Shown here in pieces: positions 1 through 5,244 of a stretch of 5,921 bases of DNA. Every line of letters begins with the position of its first letter. The first letter of the stretch is position 1. A program made the translations under genes and the position numbers. The DNA lies in NCBI GenBank assembly GCA_015229165.1, contig JADGCD010000136.1, positions 1 to 5,921 on the forward strand. The letters are read 5' to 3'. Source of the DNA: Nitrospinota bacterium. Its GTDB lineage: Bacteria; Nitrospinota_A; UBA7883; JADGGD01. A model generated the notes under the pieces. The model saw nothing but the letters and a program-made list of their open reading frames with translations. It did not search any database and was not told the DNA's origin.

Positions 1-483
1 CTTTCCGCCTTCGCCCTGCCGATCGATTTCGGCTGGCAGGGAGCGTCGGACACCGCATCGCCCCCCCTCGCCGACGGGACGGGGAAGGGGATCGCCGATT
101 TTCTCTTCACGGTCGTGTTGTCGGGGCTGTCGGGGGGGGCGCTGCCGCTGGTGGCGGCCGCAGCCGCCGGAAGCGGAACCGGCGTCATGGCAGGGGGGTT
201 CTTCGCCACCTACGGCTGGAGCGGGGGAACGGTCGAGGCGGCTTTTTTGTCGCTACCCCCCTGGTCGTTGATCACCTTTGTCGGAAACCTGATGGGCGCC
301 GTCGCGGCCGCAAGCTGGTTCGCCATGAAGCTGGAGAAACGCCCGGTCAACGCCATGCCGTTGATTCGCTACGGATTGCTCGGCATTTCCCTTGTACTGT
401 TCGCCGTAGTCCTCCACTTCCTGCTTGGGCCGACGTGGGAAGAGGCGTATCGGGCGGCACTGTCGGGGCTCTCGCCTCGCTGA
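1..483 (+). CDS. Unrecognised multi-pass membrane protein, 3' end only
   Basis: The reading frame is open from the first base and ends at TGA 481-483, so the gene starts left of the window; 160 residues are visible. I see three likely membrane segments, at about visible residues 34-55 (rich in Gly and Ala), 88-108 and 121-142. The Lys/Arg cluster KLEKR lies between the second and third, and a short polar tail ends in SGLSPR. GC-rich third positions and the hydrophobic pattern support real coding. A GTG at 115 could be read as a start, but the frame continues upstream with similar codon use, so I treat it as internal. An 8-G run at 132-139 falls in a Ser-Gly-Gly-Ala stretch. No catalytic or family motif was recognised; a transporter or membrane-assembly subunit is possible but unsupported. 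No terminator lies close to the stop; the first is at 708-747. Confidence 0.75.
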   Translation, partial: LSAFALPIDFGWQGASDTASPPLADGTGKGIADFLFTVVLSGLSGGALPLVAAAAAGSGTGVMAGGFFATYGWSGGTVEAAFLSLPPWSLITFVGNLMGAVAAASWFAMKLEKRPVNAMPLIRYGLLGISLVLFAVVLHFLLGPTWEEAYRAALSGLSPR

Positions 484-550
484 TAATTTCGGACAGTTCG
501 GTCGTATCGCCCCGGCGCAGATGACAGACATGTCGCCGCTATCAGAGAGG

Positions 551-614
551 TGTTATGTTAAGTATATGTAATATATGAGATTGATCTGCGGCACACCCGT
601 TGCATAGATATAGG
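551..614 (+). promoter_or_regulatory. AT-rich island, candidate promoter region
   Basis: Bases 551-585 contain seven G and no C, a sharp contrast with the surrounding high-GC DNA. TTGATC (581-586) is a fair -35 candidate, followed 17-22 bases later by weak -10-like sequences (ATAGAT at 604-609, TATAGG at 609-614). No pair fits the sigma70 consensus well, so the exact promoter is uncertain. A transcript starting near 613-622 would run about 125-135 bases to the terminator at 708-747. The island may instead be a protein-binding or AT-rich spacer region. Confidence 0.3.
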
Positions 615-747
615 GTGGAACCGTCATAAGGGTTTGCATGCAATGTGCGAACCTGACGTACAAGGGTCAGGCGAATGCCCCCTCTCTCGCCCGACCTTTG
701 GCAATCGCCCCGTAGCGCCACCCCCCTCGGCGCTGCGGGGTTTTTTT
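613..747 (+). ncRNA. Candidate small structured RNA ending in a strong terminator
   Basis: No convincing reading frame covers this stretch. Three hairpins follow one another. The first pairs GGTTTGC (631-637) with GCGAACC (647-653), 7 pairs including one G-U. The second pairs CCTGAC (652-657) with GTCAGG (666-671), 6 pairs with an 8-base loop; it overlaps the first by two bases, so the two compete in part. The third is the terminator at 708-747. With the AT-rich island just upstream, this is the layout of an intergenic small RNA. I compared it by eye with tRNA, tmRNA, SRP RNA and the common riboswitch cores and recognised none. The alternative is the 3' untranslated tail of the upstream membrane-protein gene, whose stop is 225 bases before the terminator. 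The 5' end is a guess. Confidence 0.35.
708..747 (+). terminator. Strong rho-independent terminator
   Basis: CCCCGTAGCGCC (708-719) pairs with GGCGCTGCGGGG (729-740) over 12 pairs with one G-U wobble. The loop is 9 bases (720-728) and seven T follow at 741-747. It points along +, so it ends either the gene stopping at 483 or an RNA initiated within 551-630. On the - strand the stem is not followed by a T run, so it should not end the small - strand gene at 823-1053. Confidence 0.9.
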
Positions 748-822
748 ATGCCGACGGGAACCATAACACGCCCCTTGCGGGGGGCTGGGCGCGAAAGGGC
801 AAGGGGACGGCGCGACCGGGTC

Positions 823-1053
823 TTAGCGCGTAAGATCGCGCTTCATCGACCAGCCGGAGTAGAGGCCCATGGCGAGAAAGGCGGCGAAGAAAAAGAGGCC
901 GTAGGGGTTGGCGAAGAGAAGACCCCACCGGTTGTTGAGGAGCATGGCGGCGACGCCCCCCCATCCCACCAGCAGGCCCAGACCCCGGAACAGATAGGCG
1001 TCGAACAGGGCCGCAAGGCTTCGCTCGGCCCTGGTTTCGGGGTTCGCATTCAT
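823..1053 (-). CDS. Small two-TM membrane protein of unknown function
   Basis: This 76-residue protein begins MNANPETRAERSLAALFDAY and ends SMKRDLTR. It has two hydrophobic segments, at about residues 22-40 and 51-69, joined by a short loop containing NNRWG and NP. The charged N-terminus and the KR near the C-terminus suggest a helical hairpin in the inner membrane. Codons in this frame are strongly biased to G or C at the third position, as in the neighbouring genes, which is the main evidence that it is real. I chose ATG at 1053-1051. The frame stays open to an ATG at 1104-1102, but that would add a polar, Arg-rich extension of atypical composition. Neither start has a good Shine-Dalgarno, so the start is uncertain. 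The gene diverges from the chemoreceptor gene. I recognise no family and see no clear - strand terminator after it. Confidence 0.65.
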   Translation of the reverse strand: MNANPETRAERSLAALFDAYLFRGLGLLVGWGGVAAMLLNNRWGLLFANPYGLFFFAAFLAMGLYSGWSMKRDLTR

Positions 1054-1096
1054 GATGTTATGGGCGGTCTGTCGGTTTATTCTTCGGTAGGGGCAT

Positions 1097-1125
1097 GGTA
1101 TCATCCGAAATTAAATGACGGTACC
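1097..1125. promoter_or_regulatory. Imperfect dyad between divergent genes
   Basis: GGTATCATC (1097-1105) and GACGGTACC (1117-1125) form an inverted repeat around an 11-base AT-rich centre (1106-1116). Seven of nine positions are symmetric in DNA, and eight of nine pair in RNA if one G-U is allowed. It sits between the two divergent starts at 1053 and 1193, where an operator controlling either gene would be expected. It could also be an RNA hairpin early in the receptor leader. The function is inferred from position only. Confidence 0.3.
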
Positions 1126-1128
1126 TTC

Positions 1129-1149
1129 GTTTTGCGGGGGGCGCAAAAC
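1129..1149 (+). promoter_or_regulatory. Leader hairpin 1 of the chemoreceptor gene
   Basis: GTTTTGCG (1129-1136) pairs perfectly with CGCAAAAC (1142-1149) around a loop of five G (1137-1141). No T run follows on either strand, so it is not a simple terminator. It lies 44 bases before the chosen start at 1193, probably in the 5' untranslated leader. A perfect 8-pair stem in so short a leader suggests a role in translation or mRNA stability, but this is inference. On the DNA level it is also a palindromic site that a dimeric protein could bind. Confidence 0.45.
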
Positions 1150-1155
1150 CGGGGG

Positions 1156-1172
1156 CATTTTCGCTCAAAATG
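1156..1172 (+). promoter_or_regulatory. Leader hairpin 2 of the chemoreceptor gene
   Basis: CATTTT (1156-1161) pairs with AAAATG (1167-1172) around CGCTC. It lies just after leader hairpin 1 and 8 bases before the G-rich ribosome binding region (1181-1186). The A4 of hairpin 1 (1145-1148) could alternatively pair with the T4 of hairpin 2 (1158-1161), so the two hairpins might exchange partners. Six AT-rich pairs alone are weak, so confidence is modest. Confidence 0.35.
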
Positions 1173-1192
1173 TCGCGTATGGGGGGATGAGG

Positions 1193-3250
1193 ATGGGGAA
1201 GGACATATCCTTGCGGGGGAAGTTGATCGGCGGTTTTGCGGTCATCGTCCTTTTCGTCACCGTCACCGGCGCGGTGGGCTACTGGGGCTCGTCGTCGTTG
1301 ACCGCAGCCCTCACCCTCATCGCCGACCGTTCCGCCCCCCAAGTCGATACGACCATGGAGATGGTGGCCAACCTGCGCGCCACGGCGCTGGATCTCGCCC
1401 GCCTCAAAAGCGCCACGGCGGTGCTGGCCACCGACGACGAAAGCCGGGTCGCGGCGCTGGCCTCCCATTTCGAGGCGCTGACGAAGGAATACGACGACGC
1501 CACCGACCTGCTCCTCAACGGGGGGGACTACCGGGGGCGGACCATCGAGCCGGCCTCGTCCGAAGCGTTCCGGGCCAAACTGGCCGAGGCCGACACGATC
1601 CACAACGACCAGTTGCAGCCGACAATCCGTAAAATGCAGGAGCTGGGGGGACGGCTGCTGTCCAGCAAGAAACGCCGCGACGACGCCATGGCCGCCATGG
1701 AGCAGGGGGTCGAAGAGGCGCTCGCCACGGCGGTCGAAGCCGAGGAGACCGTCAAACAGGCGATCGCCCGCAAGATGGGGAGCGCCTCCCGCTCGGCGCT
1801 GGAGAACGAGGTCCGCTGGGCCGACATCATCATGGAGATCAAGACCAGCACGGTCCTCTCCCGGATCACCCTCGAAGAGCTGGTCCAGTCGTCGAACATG
1901 GACGAGGTCAACCAGTTCCTGGCCGAATACGAAGAGTCGGTGGTCGCCTTCGACGCCTGGATCGACGCCCTGCTTTCGGGGGGGATGACCGACGAAGGGG
2001 CGGTCCCCCGGATTCCCGACGGCCCGGTCCGGACCGTGGTGACGCAACTGGACGAGATCCACAACACCAAGTTTCAGGAGGCGGCGCAGATTCTCCTCTC
2101 CACCGAATACGACATGATGGAGGGGAAAGAGCAGGTCGATGCGATCATCGCCGAGGCCGACGCGATTCTGGAGCGGATGACCGCCCTCGTCGAGGAGGTG
2201 GAGGGGCTCGCCTCGGACAGCATGACCGAAGCGCGCAGCGACGCCTTTTCCACCTCCACCCAGGCGCTGTTCTTGATCGCCCTCATCAGCGTCGGGGCGC
2301 TGGTCGTCGGCATGGGGCTGGCGCTCCTGATCACCCGGGGGATTTCGCTCCCCATCATGCGGGCGGTGGAGGCGTTGGGCGAAGGGGCGTCGCAGGTGAA
2401 CGGGGCGGCCACGGAGGTCTCCCGGGCCAGCCAGTCGTTGGCGGAGGGGGCCACGCAGCAGGCGTCGTCGCTGGAGGAGACCTCCAGCGCGCTGGAGGAG
2501 ATGGCGGCCATGTGCGGCCGCAACGCCGACAATGCCCGCGAAGCCCGCGCCCTCTTCGTCGATGCCGCCCGGGAGGCGGACGAGGGGCGCGCCGAAATGG
2601 AGCGGATGATCGAGGCGATGTCGGCCATCAACGAATCGTCGGCGGCCATCGGCAAGATCATCAAGGTGATCGAAGAGATCGCCTTCCAGACGAACCTGTT
2701 GGCCCTCAACGCCGCCGTGGAGGCCGCCCGCGCCGGGGAGCACGGCAAGGGATTCGCCGTGGTGGCCGAGGAGGTGCGCAATCTCGCCCAGCGGTCGGCC
2801 ACGTCGGCCCGGGACACCGCCGCCCTCATCGAGGAGGCGGTCCGCCGCGCCCAGGGGGGGGACAAGGTGGCCCATCAGGCCGGGGAGAAGCTGGTTCGCA
2901 TCGTCGATACCATCCGGCAGGTGAGCGGTCTGGTGGAACAGATCGCCACCGCTTCCGACGAGCAGGCCACCGGGGTCGGCCAGATCAACACCGCCGTCTC
3001 CCAAATGGACGCGGTCACCCAGCAGGTGGCCAGTTCGTCGGAGGAGAACGCCGCCGCGTCGGAGGAGCTTTCGGCCCAGTCGGGCGCGTTGGCGTCGGTG
3101 GTGGAGGAGCTGCGGGGGGTCATCGAGGGGGGGAGCCATAGCAAGGAAATCGCCCGGGCGGCGCTCCCCCCGCGCCGTGGCCCGCTGCGGCAATTGTCGT
3201 CCGCATCGTCGTCGTACGGGGCGCCGGACGACGACGGGGACAACCGGTAA
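1193..3250 (+). CDS. Methyl-accepting chemotaxis protein (transmembrane chemoreceptor)
   Basis: This 685-residue receptor senses a periplasmic or membrane signal and controls the CheA kinase through CheW, steering flagellar rotation. TM1 is at about residues 11-31. A long, mostly helical, acidic periplasmic region follows (32-357), then TM2 (358-381). Only a short linker precedes the methyl-accepting domain (about 414-644). That domain carries the methylation-type segment SLEETSSALEEM (426-437) and the invariant kinase-contact tip FQTNLLALNAAVEAARAG (498-515), followed by GKGFAVVAEEVRNLAQRS. The polar tail (645-685) has no CheR-tethering pentapeptide. The ATG at 1193 is preceded by six G at 1181-1186, a plausible ribosome binding site; 1187 is an alternative. 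The in-frame ATG at 1115 would put the leader hairpins inside coding sequence and add 26 residues before TM1. Odd points are the missing normal HAMP domain and an internally repeated sensor region. The porin gene follows after 31 bases. The ligand is unknown. Confidence 0.95.
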   Translation: MGKDISLRGKLIGGFAVIVLFVTVTGAVGYWGSSSLTAALTLIADRSAPQVDTTMEMVANLRATALDLARLKSATAVLATDDESRVAALASHFEALTKEYDDATDLLLNGGDYRGRTIEPASSEAFRAKLAEADTIHNDQLQPTIRKMQELGGRLLSSKKRRDDAMAAMEQGVEEALATAVEAEETVKQAIARKMGSASRSALENEVRWADIIMEIKTSTVLSRITLEELVQSSNMDEVNQFLAEYEESVVAFDAWIDALLSGGMTDEGAVPRIPDGPVRTVVTQLDEIHNTKFQEAAQILLSTEYDMMEGKEQVDAIIAEADAILERMTALVEEVEGLASDSMTEARSDAFSTSTQALFLIALISVGALVVGMGLALLITRGISLPIMRAVEALGEGASQVNGAATEVSRASQSLAEGATQQASSLEETSSALEEMAAMCGRNADNAREARALFVDAAREADEGRAEMERMIEAMSAINESSAAIGKIIKVIEEIAFQTNLLALNAAVEAARAGEHGKGFAVVAEEVRNLAQRSATSARDTAALIEEAVRRAQGGDKVAHQAGEKLVRIVDTIRQVSGLVEQIATASDEQATGVGQINTAVSQMDAVTQQVASSSEENAAASEELSAQSGALASVVEELRGVIEGGSHSKEIARAALPPRRGPLRQLSSASSSYGAPDDDGDNR

Positions 3251-3268
3251 TCAACGGATCGTTTTAAG

Positions 3269-3273
3269 AAGGA
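3269..3273 (+). promoter_or_regulatory. Ribosome binding site fixing the GTG start of the porin
   Basis: AAGGA (within AAGAAGGA, 3266-3273) lies 8 bases before GTG 3282-3284. Translation from this GTG gives a textbook signal peptide directly, so the pair decides the start. The upstream in-frame ATG at 3177 lies inside the receptor gene and would put an Arg-rich stretch before the signal peptide. Confidence 0.8.
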
Positions 3274-3281
3274 ACCGAATC

Positions 3282-4418
3282 GTGTCCACATCGAATCTTT
3301 TCCGCCTTTCGCTGGCATTCGTCGCGGGGCTTCTGGTCTCCGCTCCCGCTTTCGCGCAGGAGGCGGAGCAGGAGGAATCGGCCTGGTACGAAGGGGTGGT
3401 TTTCGAGGGGGGGCTGACGGCCATCCTGCAGGGGACCGCCGGGAACGACACCGCCGAAACAAAAGACCAGACCGACTACGCCTATTCGGCCGATTTCGCC
3501 GCCATCGCCGAGGTGGCCGACGGCCATACCCTTGCCATCGTCTTCGAGGCGGGGGAAGGGGAGGGGGCCAACGACAACCTCGGATCGCGAGCCATCCCGG
3601 ATTACGACGGCTACCTCTCCCAGGTGGAAGGCGCCGCCAAGGCGGACGTGAACCAGATCTACTACGAGGGGGCCTTCTTCGACGGCGCCTTCACGTTGCT
3701 GCTGGGGAAGATGGACTTCCACGCCCTGACCGACGGCAACGAGTACGCCGGGGACGAGACGAGCCAGTTCTTGAACGGGTTGTTCGTCCGGTCGGCGGGG
3801 GTGATTTTCGCAGAGCATGAGTTCTACTACGCCCCGACGGTGGCGGTCATCCTCCAGCCGGTGGAGGTGGTCTCGCTGACGCTGGCCCACTCCAAGCATG
3901 TGGGGGACGACCTCTTCTCCAACGGCTATCAGGCGGCGGAGCTGGGAATCCACCTGGCGTTCGGCGATCTGGCGGGAAACTACCGGTTCGGCTACCTGCG
4001 CCACGACGTCGAGTACCACGCCATCAGCGACGGGAGCGTGACCGCCAACACCGGCTGGTTCGTCTCGGCGGATCAGGCGGTGACGTCGGGGGTGGGGCTC
4101 TTTGTCCGCTACGCCAAGCAGGACGATTCGCTGGTGGAGAACGAGGTGACGGCCGCCCTGTCGGGAGGGCTGTCGCTGGACGGCGATCTCTGGGGGCGTC
4201 CGGGGGACGGCATCGGCCTGGCCTACGGCGCGCTGACGCTGAACACCGACCTGGTGACGGAGTTCAACGAAGGGGAGTCGGTGGTGGAAGCCTACTACCG
4301 CTACGCCGTCAGCGAAGGGCTGACGGTGACCGCCGACGCGCAAGGGTTCCAGAACCTGGAGCGGGCCGAGGCCCGTTCGGTGTCGGTCTTCTCGCTGCGC
4401 ATGCAGGCCGGGTTCTAA
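3282..4418 (+). CDS. Outer-membrane beta-barrel porin, OprB (carbohydrate porin)-like
   Basis: This 378-residue protein has a clear Sec signal peptide with cleavage expected after APAFA (residues 21-25), giving a mature start at QEAEQ. The mature part has alternating polar/hydrophobic strands and Gly/Asp/Asn-rich turns, and ends in Phe (MQAGF), the usual outer-membrane barrel end recognised by the BAM complex. The segment DGDLWGRPGDGIGLAYGA (300-317) resembles the conserved LWGR..D..GL region of OprB-type carbohydrate-selective porins. KMDFHALTDGNEYAG (143-157) and the FLNGLFVRS stretch that follows also fit that group. The role is probably diffusion of a small solute across the outer membrane; the substrate cannot be read from sequence, and OprB-like relatives are not all sugar channels. 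The start is GTG with a good ribosome binding site. The gene lies 31 bases after the receptor gene, probably in one operon, and ends in a strong terminator at 4454-4488. Confidence 0.85.
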   Translation: MSTSNLFRLSLAFVAGLLVSAPAFAQEAEQEESAWYEGVVFEGGLTAILQGTAGNDTAETKDQTDYAYSADFAAIAEVADGHTLAIVFEAGEGEGANDNLGSRAIPDYDGYLSQVEGAAKADVNQIYYEGAFFDGAFTLLLGKMDFHALTDGNEYAGDETSQFLNGLFVRSAGVIFAEHEFYYAPTVAVILQPVEVVSLTLAHSKHVGDDLFSNGYQAAELGIHLAFGDLAGNYRFGYLRHDVEYHAISDGSVTANTGWFVSADQAVTSGVGLFVRYAKQDDSLVENEVTAALSGGLSLDGDLWGRPGDGIGLAYGALTLNTDLVTEFNEGESVVEAYYRYAVSEGLTVTADAQGFQNLERAEARSVSVFSLRMQAGF

Positions 4419-4453
4419 CCGACGTCGCTACGGCGCTCAACAGGGGCGCTACG

Positions 4454-4488
4454 CCGCCTTATCCTCAACAGGGTAAGGCGGTTTTTTT
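4454..4488 (+). terminator. Rho-independent terminator after the porin gene
   Basis: CCGCCTTATCC (4454-4464) pairs with GGGTAAGGCGG (4471-4481) over 11 pairs with one G-U wobble. The loop is TCAACA and seven T follow at 4482-4488. It lies 35 bases after the porin stop and should end the receptor-porin transcript. The 10-base word CTCAACAGGG spans its loop (4464-4473) and also occurs just upstream at 4436-4445. Confidence 0.92.
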
Positions 4489-4520
4489 GCGCCCGCACAA
4501 ACCTGCTTGTTCCTGTCGTT

Positions 4521-4624
4521 GCCAAGCCCACGAAGGGGGCGGCTCTTGTTGAGTGGCGGCGGGAAGAGAACAGGCGCACGCCTGCCAGTCATGCATTCGG
4601 TCCCTCTTCCCTTCACCGGTCAAG
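4521..4624. repeat. Tandem repeat unit 1 (104 bases)
   Basis: This is the first unit of an intergenic tandem array. By hand alignment it matches unit 2 at about 88 of 104 positions with no gaps. It opens with GCC-AA-GCCC pairing to GGGC-GGC (4521-4543), followed by TCTTGTT, a degraded form of the TTTTATT of units 2 and 3. It uniquely contains a clean inner structure: GGGAAGAG (4561-4568) pairs with CTCTTCCC (4604-4611) and encloses the CAGGC/GCCTG hairpin (4571-4584). It closes with TTCACCGGTCAAG, also found at the end of unit 2. It is probably non-coding. Confidence 0.9.
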
Positions 4625-4728
4625 GCCAAGCCCACGAAGGGGGCGGCTTTTATTGAGTGACGCAGGGAAGCGGCGAGGCGCACGCTTGCCAGTCTCGCAA
4701 TAGGCCCCTCCTCCCTTCACCGGTCAAG
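4625..4728. repeat. Tandem repeat unit 2 (104 bases)
   Basis: This unit directly abuts unit 1 and has the same length. Its opening hairpin (GCC 4625-4627 and GCCC 4630-4633 with GGGC 4641-4644 and GGC 4645-4647) is followed by TTTTATT (4648-4654), so it looks like a modest + strand terminator. The outer stem seen in unit 1 is weaker here: GGGAAGCG (4665-4672) against CTCCTCCC gives about six of eight pairs. The inner hairpin is kept with one G-U. Bases 4629-4670 are identical to unit 3 over 42 positions, so units 2 and 3 look like the most recent duplication. Confidence 0.9.
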
Positions 4729-4775
4729 ACCATAGCCCACGAAGGGGGCGGCTTTTATTGAGTGACGCAGGGAAG
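4729..4775. repeat. Tandem repeat unit 3 (truncated, about 47 bases)
   Basis: Only the first part of the unit is present. Bases 4734-4775 match unit 2 exactly, including the GCCC/GGGC hairpin (4735-4749) and TTTTATT (4753-4759). The sequence then diverges into the leader of the glycine-zipper gene that starts at 4836. The spacing to unit 2 is 105 bases because the junction reads ACCATAG instead of GCCAAG. The terminator-like hairpin sits about 77 bases before that gene, so it could limit read-through from upstream; any promoter of the gene must overlap or follow it. Confidence 0.85.
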
Positions 4776-4822
4776 GGAAAACCTGTCCGTTCGTATTGAG
4801 TAGAGACGAAACGGATGGATAC

Positions 4823-4828
4823 GAGGAG
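4823..4828 (+). promoter_or_regulatory. Ribosome binding site of the glycine-zipper gene
   Basis: GAGGAG (4823-4828) lies 7 bases before ATG 4836-4838, a strong Shine-Dalgarno. It decides the start against the in-frame ATG at 4815, which would add seven residues before the signal peptide and has no such site. Confidence 0.85.
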
Positions 4829-4835
4829 ACAGGTC

Positions 4836-5225
4836 ATGCGACACCGAATCATCGCCCTTGTGGCATCGCTTGCGCTGGTCGCCGGTGGCGCGTGCGCCAG
4901 CCGCCCTTCCGCCTATGTGCAGGACGCCTCCCTCGTGGGGGCCGCGTTGGGCGCCGGGGCGGGCGCCATCATCGGCCACCAGTTCGGCGACGGCGGACGG
5001 GACACCGGCGCCCTCATCGGGGCCGCCACCGGGGCCGCCATGGGGATGAACTACGGCCAGAACGAGGAGATGCGGGCCAGCCGCCAGAGCCAAGGATATG
5101 GATACGGACAGCCAGCCGCCGGCGGGGGGGATGATTTTCGGAATCCCTACCGGTCGCCGGACCCCCGCTTCTGCCGGGGCGCCTGGAGCTGGGACCCGAT
5201 GTCGGGGTACTGGACCTGCCGCTGA
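4836..5225 (+). CDS. Glycine-zipper envelope protein, probable lipoprotein or periplasmic
   Basis: This 129-residue protein starts with a signal peptide, MRHRIIALVASLALVAGG, followed by Ala-Cys. Cys20 could be lipidated, but the lipobox (GGA-C) lacks the usual Leu at -3, so cleavage by signal peptidase I is also possible. Residues about 32-75 form a double glycine-zipper: a Gly/Ala-rich helix (SLVGAALGAGAGAIIGHQFG), a polar turn (DGGRDT) and a second helix (GALIGAATGAAMGMNYG). This matches the YMGG-like and Rick_17kDa glycine-zipper type found in envelope proteins that associate with or span membranes. A low-complexity Gly/Gln/Tyr linker (84-99) leads to a C-terminal segment with Cys113 and Cys128 flanking Trp/Tyr residues, which could form a disulfide in the periplasm. 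The function is unknown beyond an envelope-structure role. The gene stands alone between the repeat array and a bidirectional terminator. A 7-G run lies at 5124-5130. Confidence 0.85.
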   Translation: MRHRIIALVASLALVAGGACASRPSAYVQDASLVGAALGAGAGAIIGHQFGDGGRDTGALIGAATGAAMGMNYGQNEEMRASRQSQGYGYGQPAAGGGDDFRNPYRSPDPRFCRGAWSWDPMSGYWTCR

Positions 5226-5244
5226 TCCCCGCGAGGGCATCACG

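Noticed and set aside
613..700. tRNA, tmRNA or known riboswitch
   Set aside because: No T-loop motif, acceptor stem or recognisable riboswitch core was found, and no downstream + strand gene follows the terminator closely.
1115..1192. Upstream in-frame start for the chemoreceptor
   Set aside because: It adds 26 residues before TM1, has no Shine-Dalgarno, and would place two clean hairpins inside coding sequence.
634..1632. Long + strand open frame (332 codons)
   Set aside because: It crosses the strong terminator at 708-747, the opposite-strand small gene and the start of the chemoreceptor in another frame. Its product is Arg/Gly/His-rich low-complexity sequence typical of a GC-rich shadow frame.
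1058..3193. 711-codon - strand open frame antisense to the chemoreceptor
   Set aside because: The + strand frame encodes an unmistakable chemotaxis receptor. The antisense product is His/Arg/Gly-rich with no domain, as expected opposite a GC-rich gene.
3264..4343. 359-codon - strand open frame antisense to the porin
   Set aside because: The + strand gives a signal peptide, barrel strands and terminal Phe. The antisense product has shadow composition and no ribosome binding site or family motif.
4465..4683. 72-codon - strand frame across the repeat array
   Set aside because: It overlaps the porin terminator and two repeat units. The product lacks any pattern preserved between units, and the repeat period of 104 is not a multiple of three.
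4521..4775. CRISPR array
   Set aside because: Similarity extends across the whole ~104-base unit, so there are no short repeats separated by unique spacers, and no cas genes are present.
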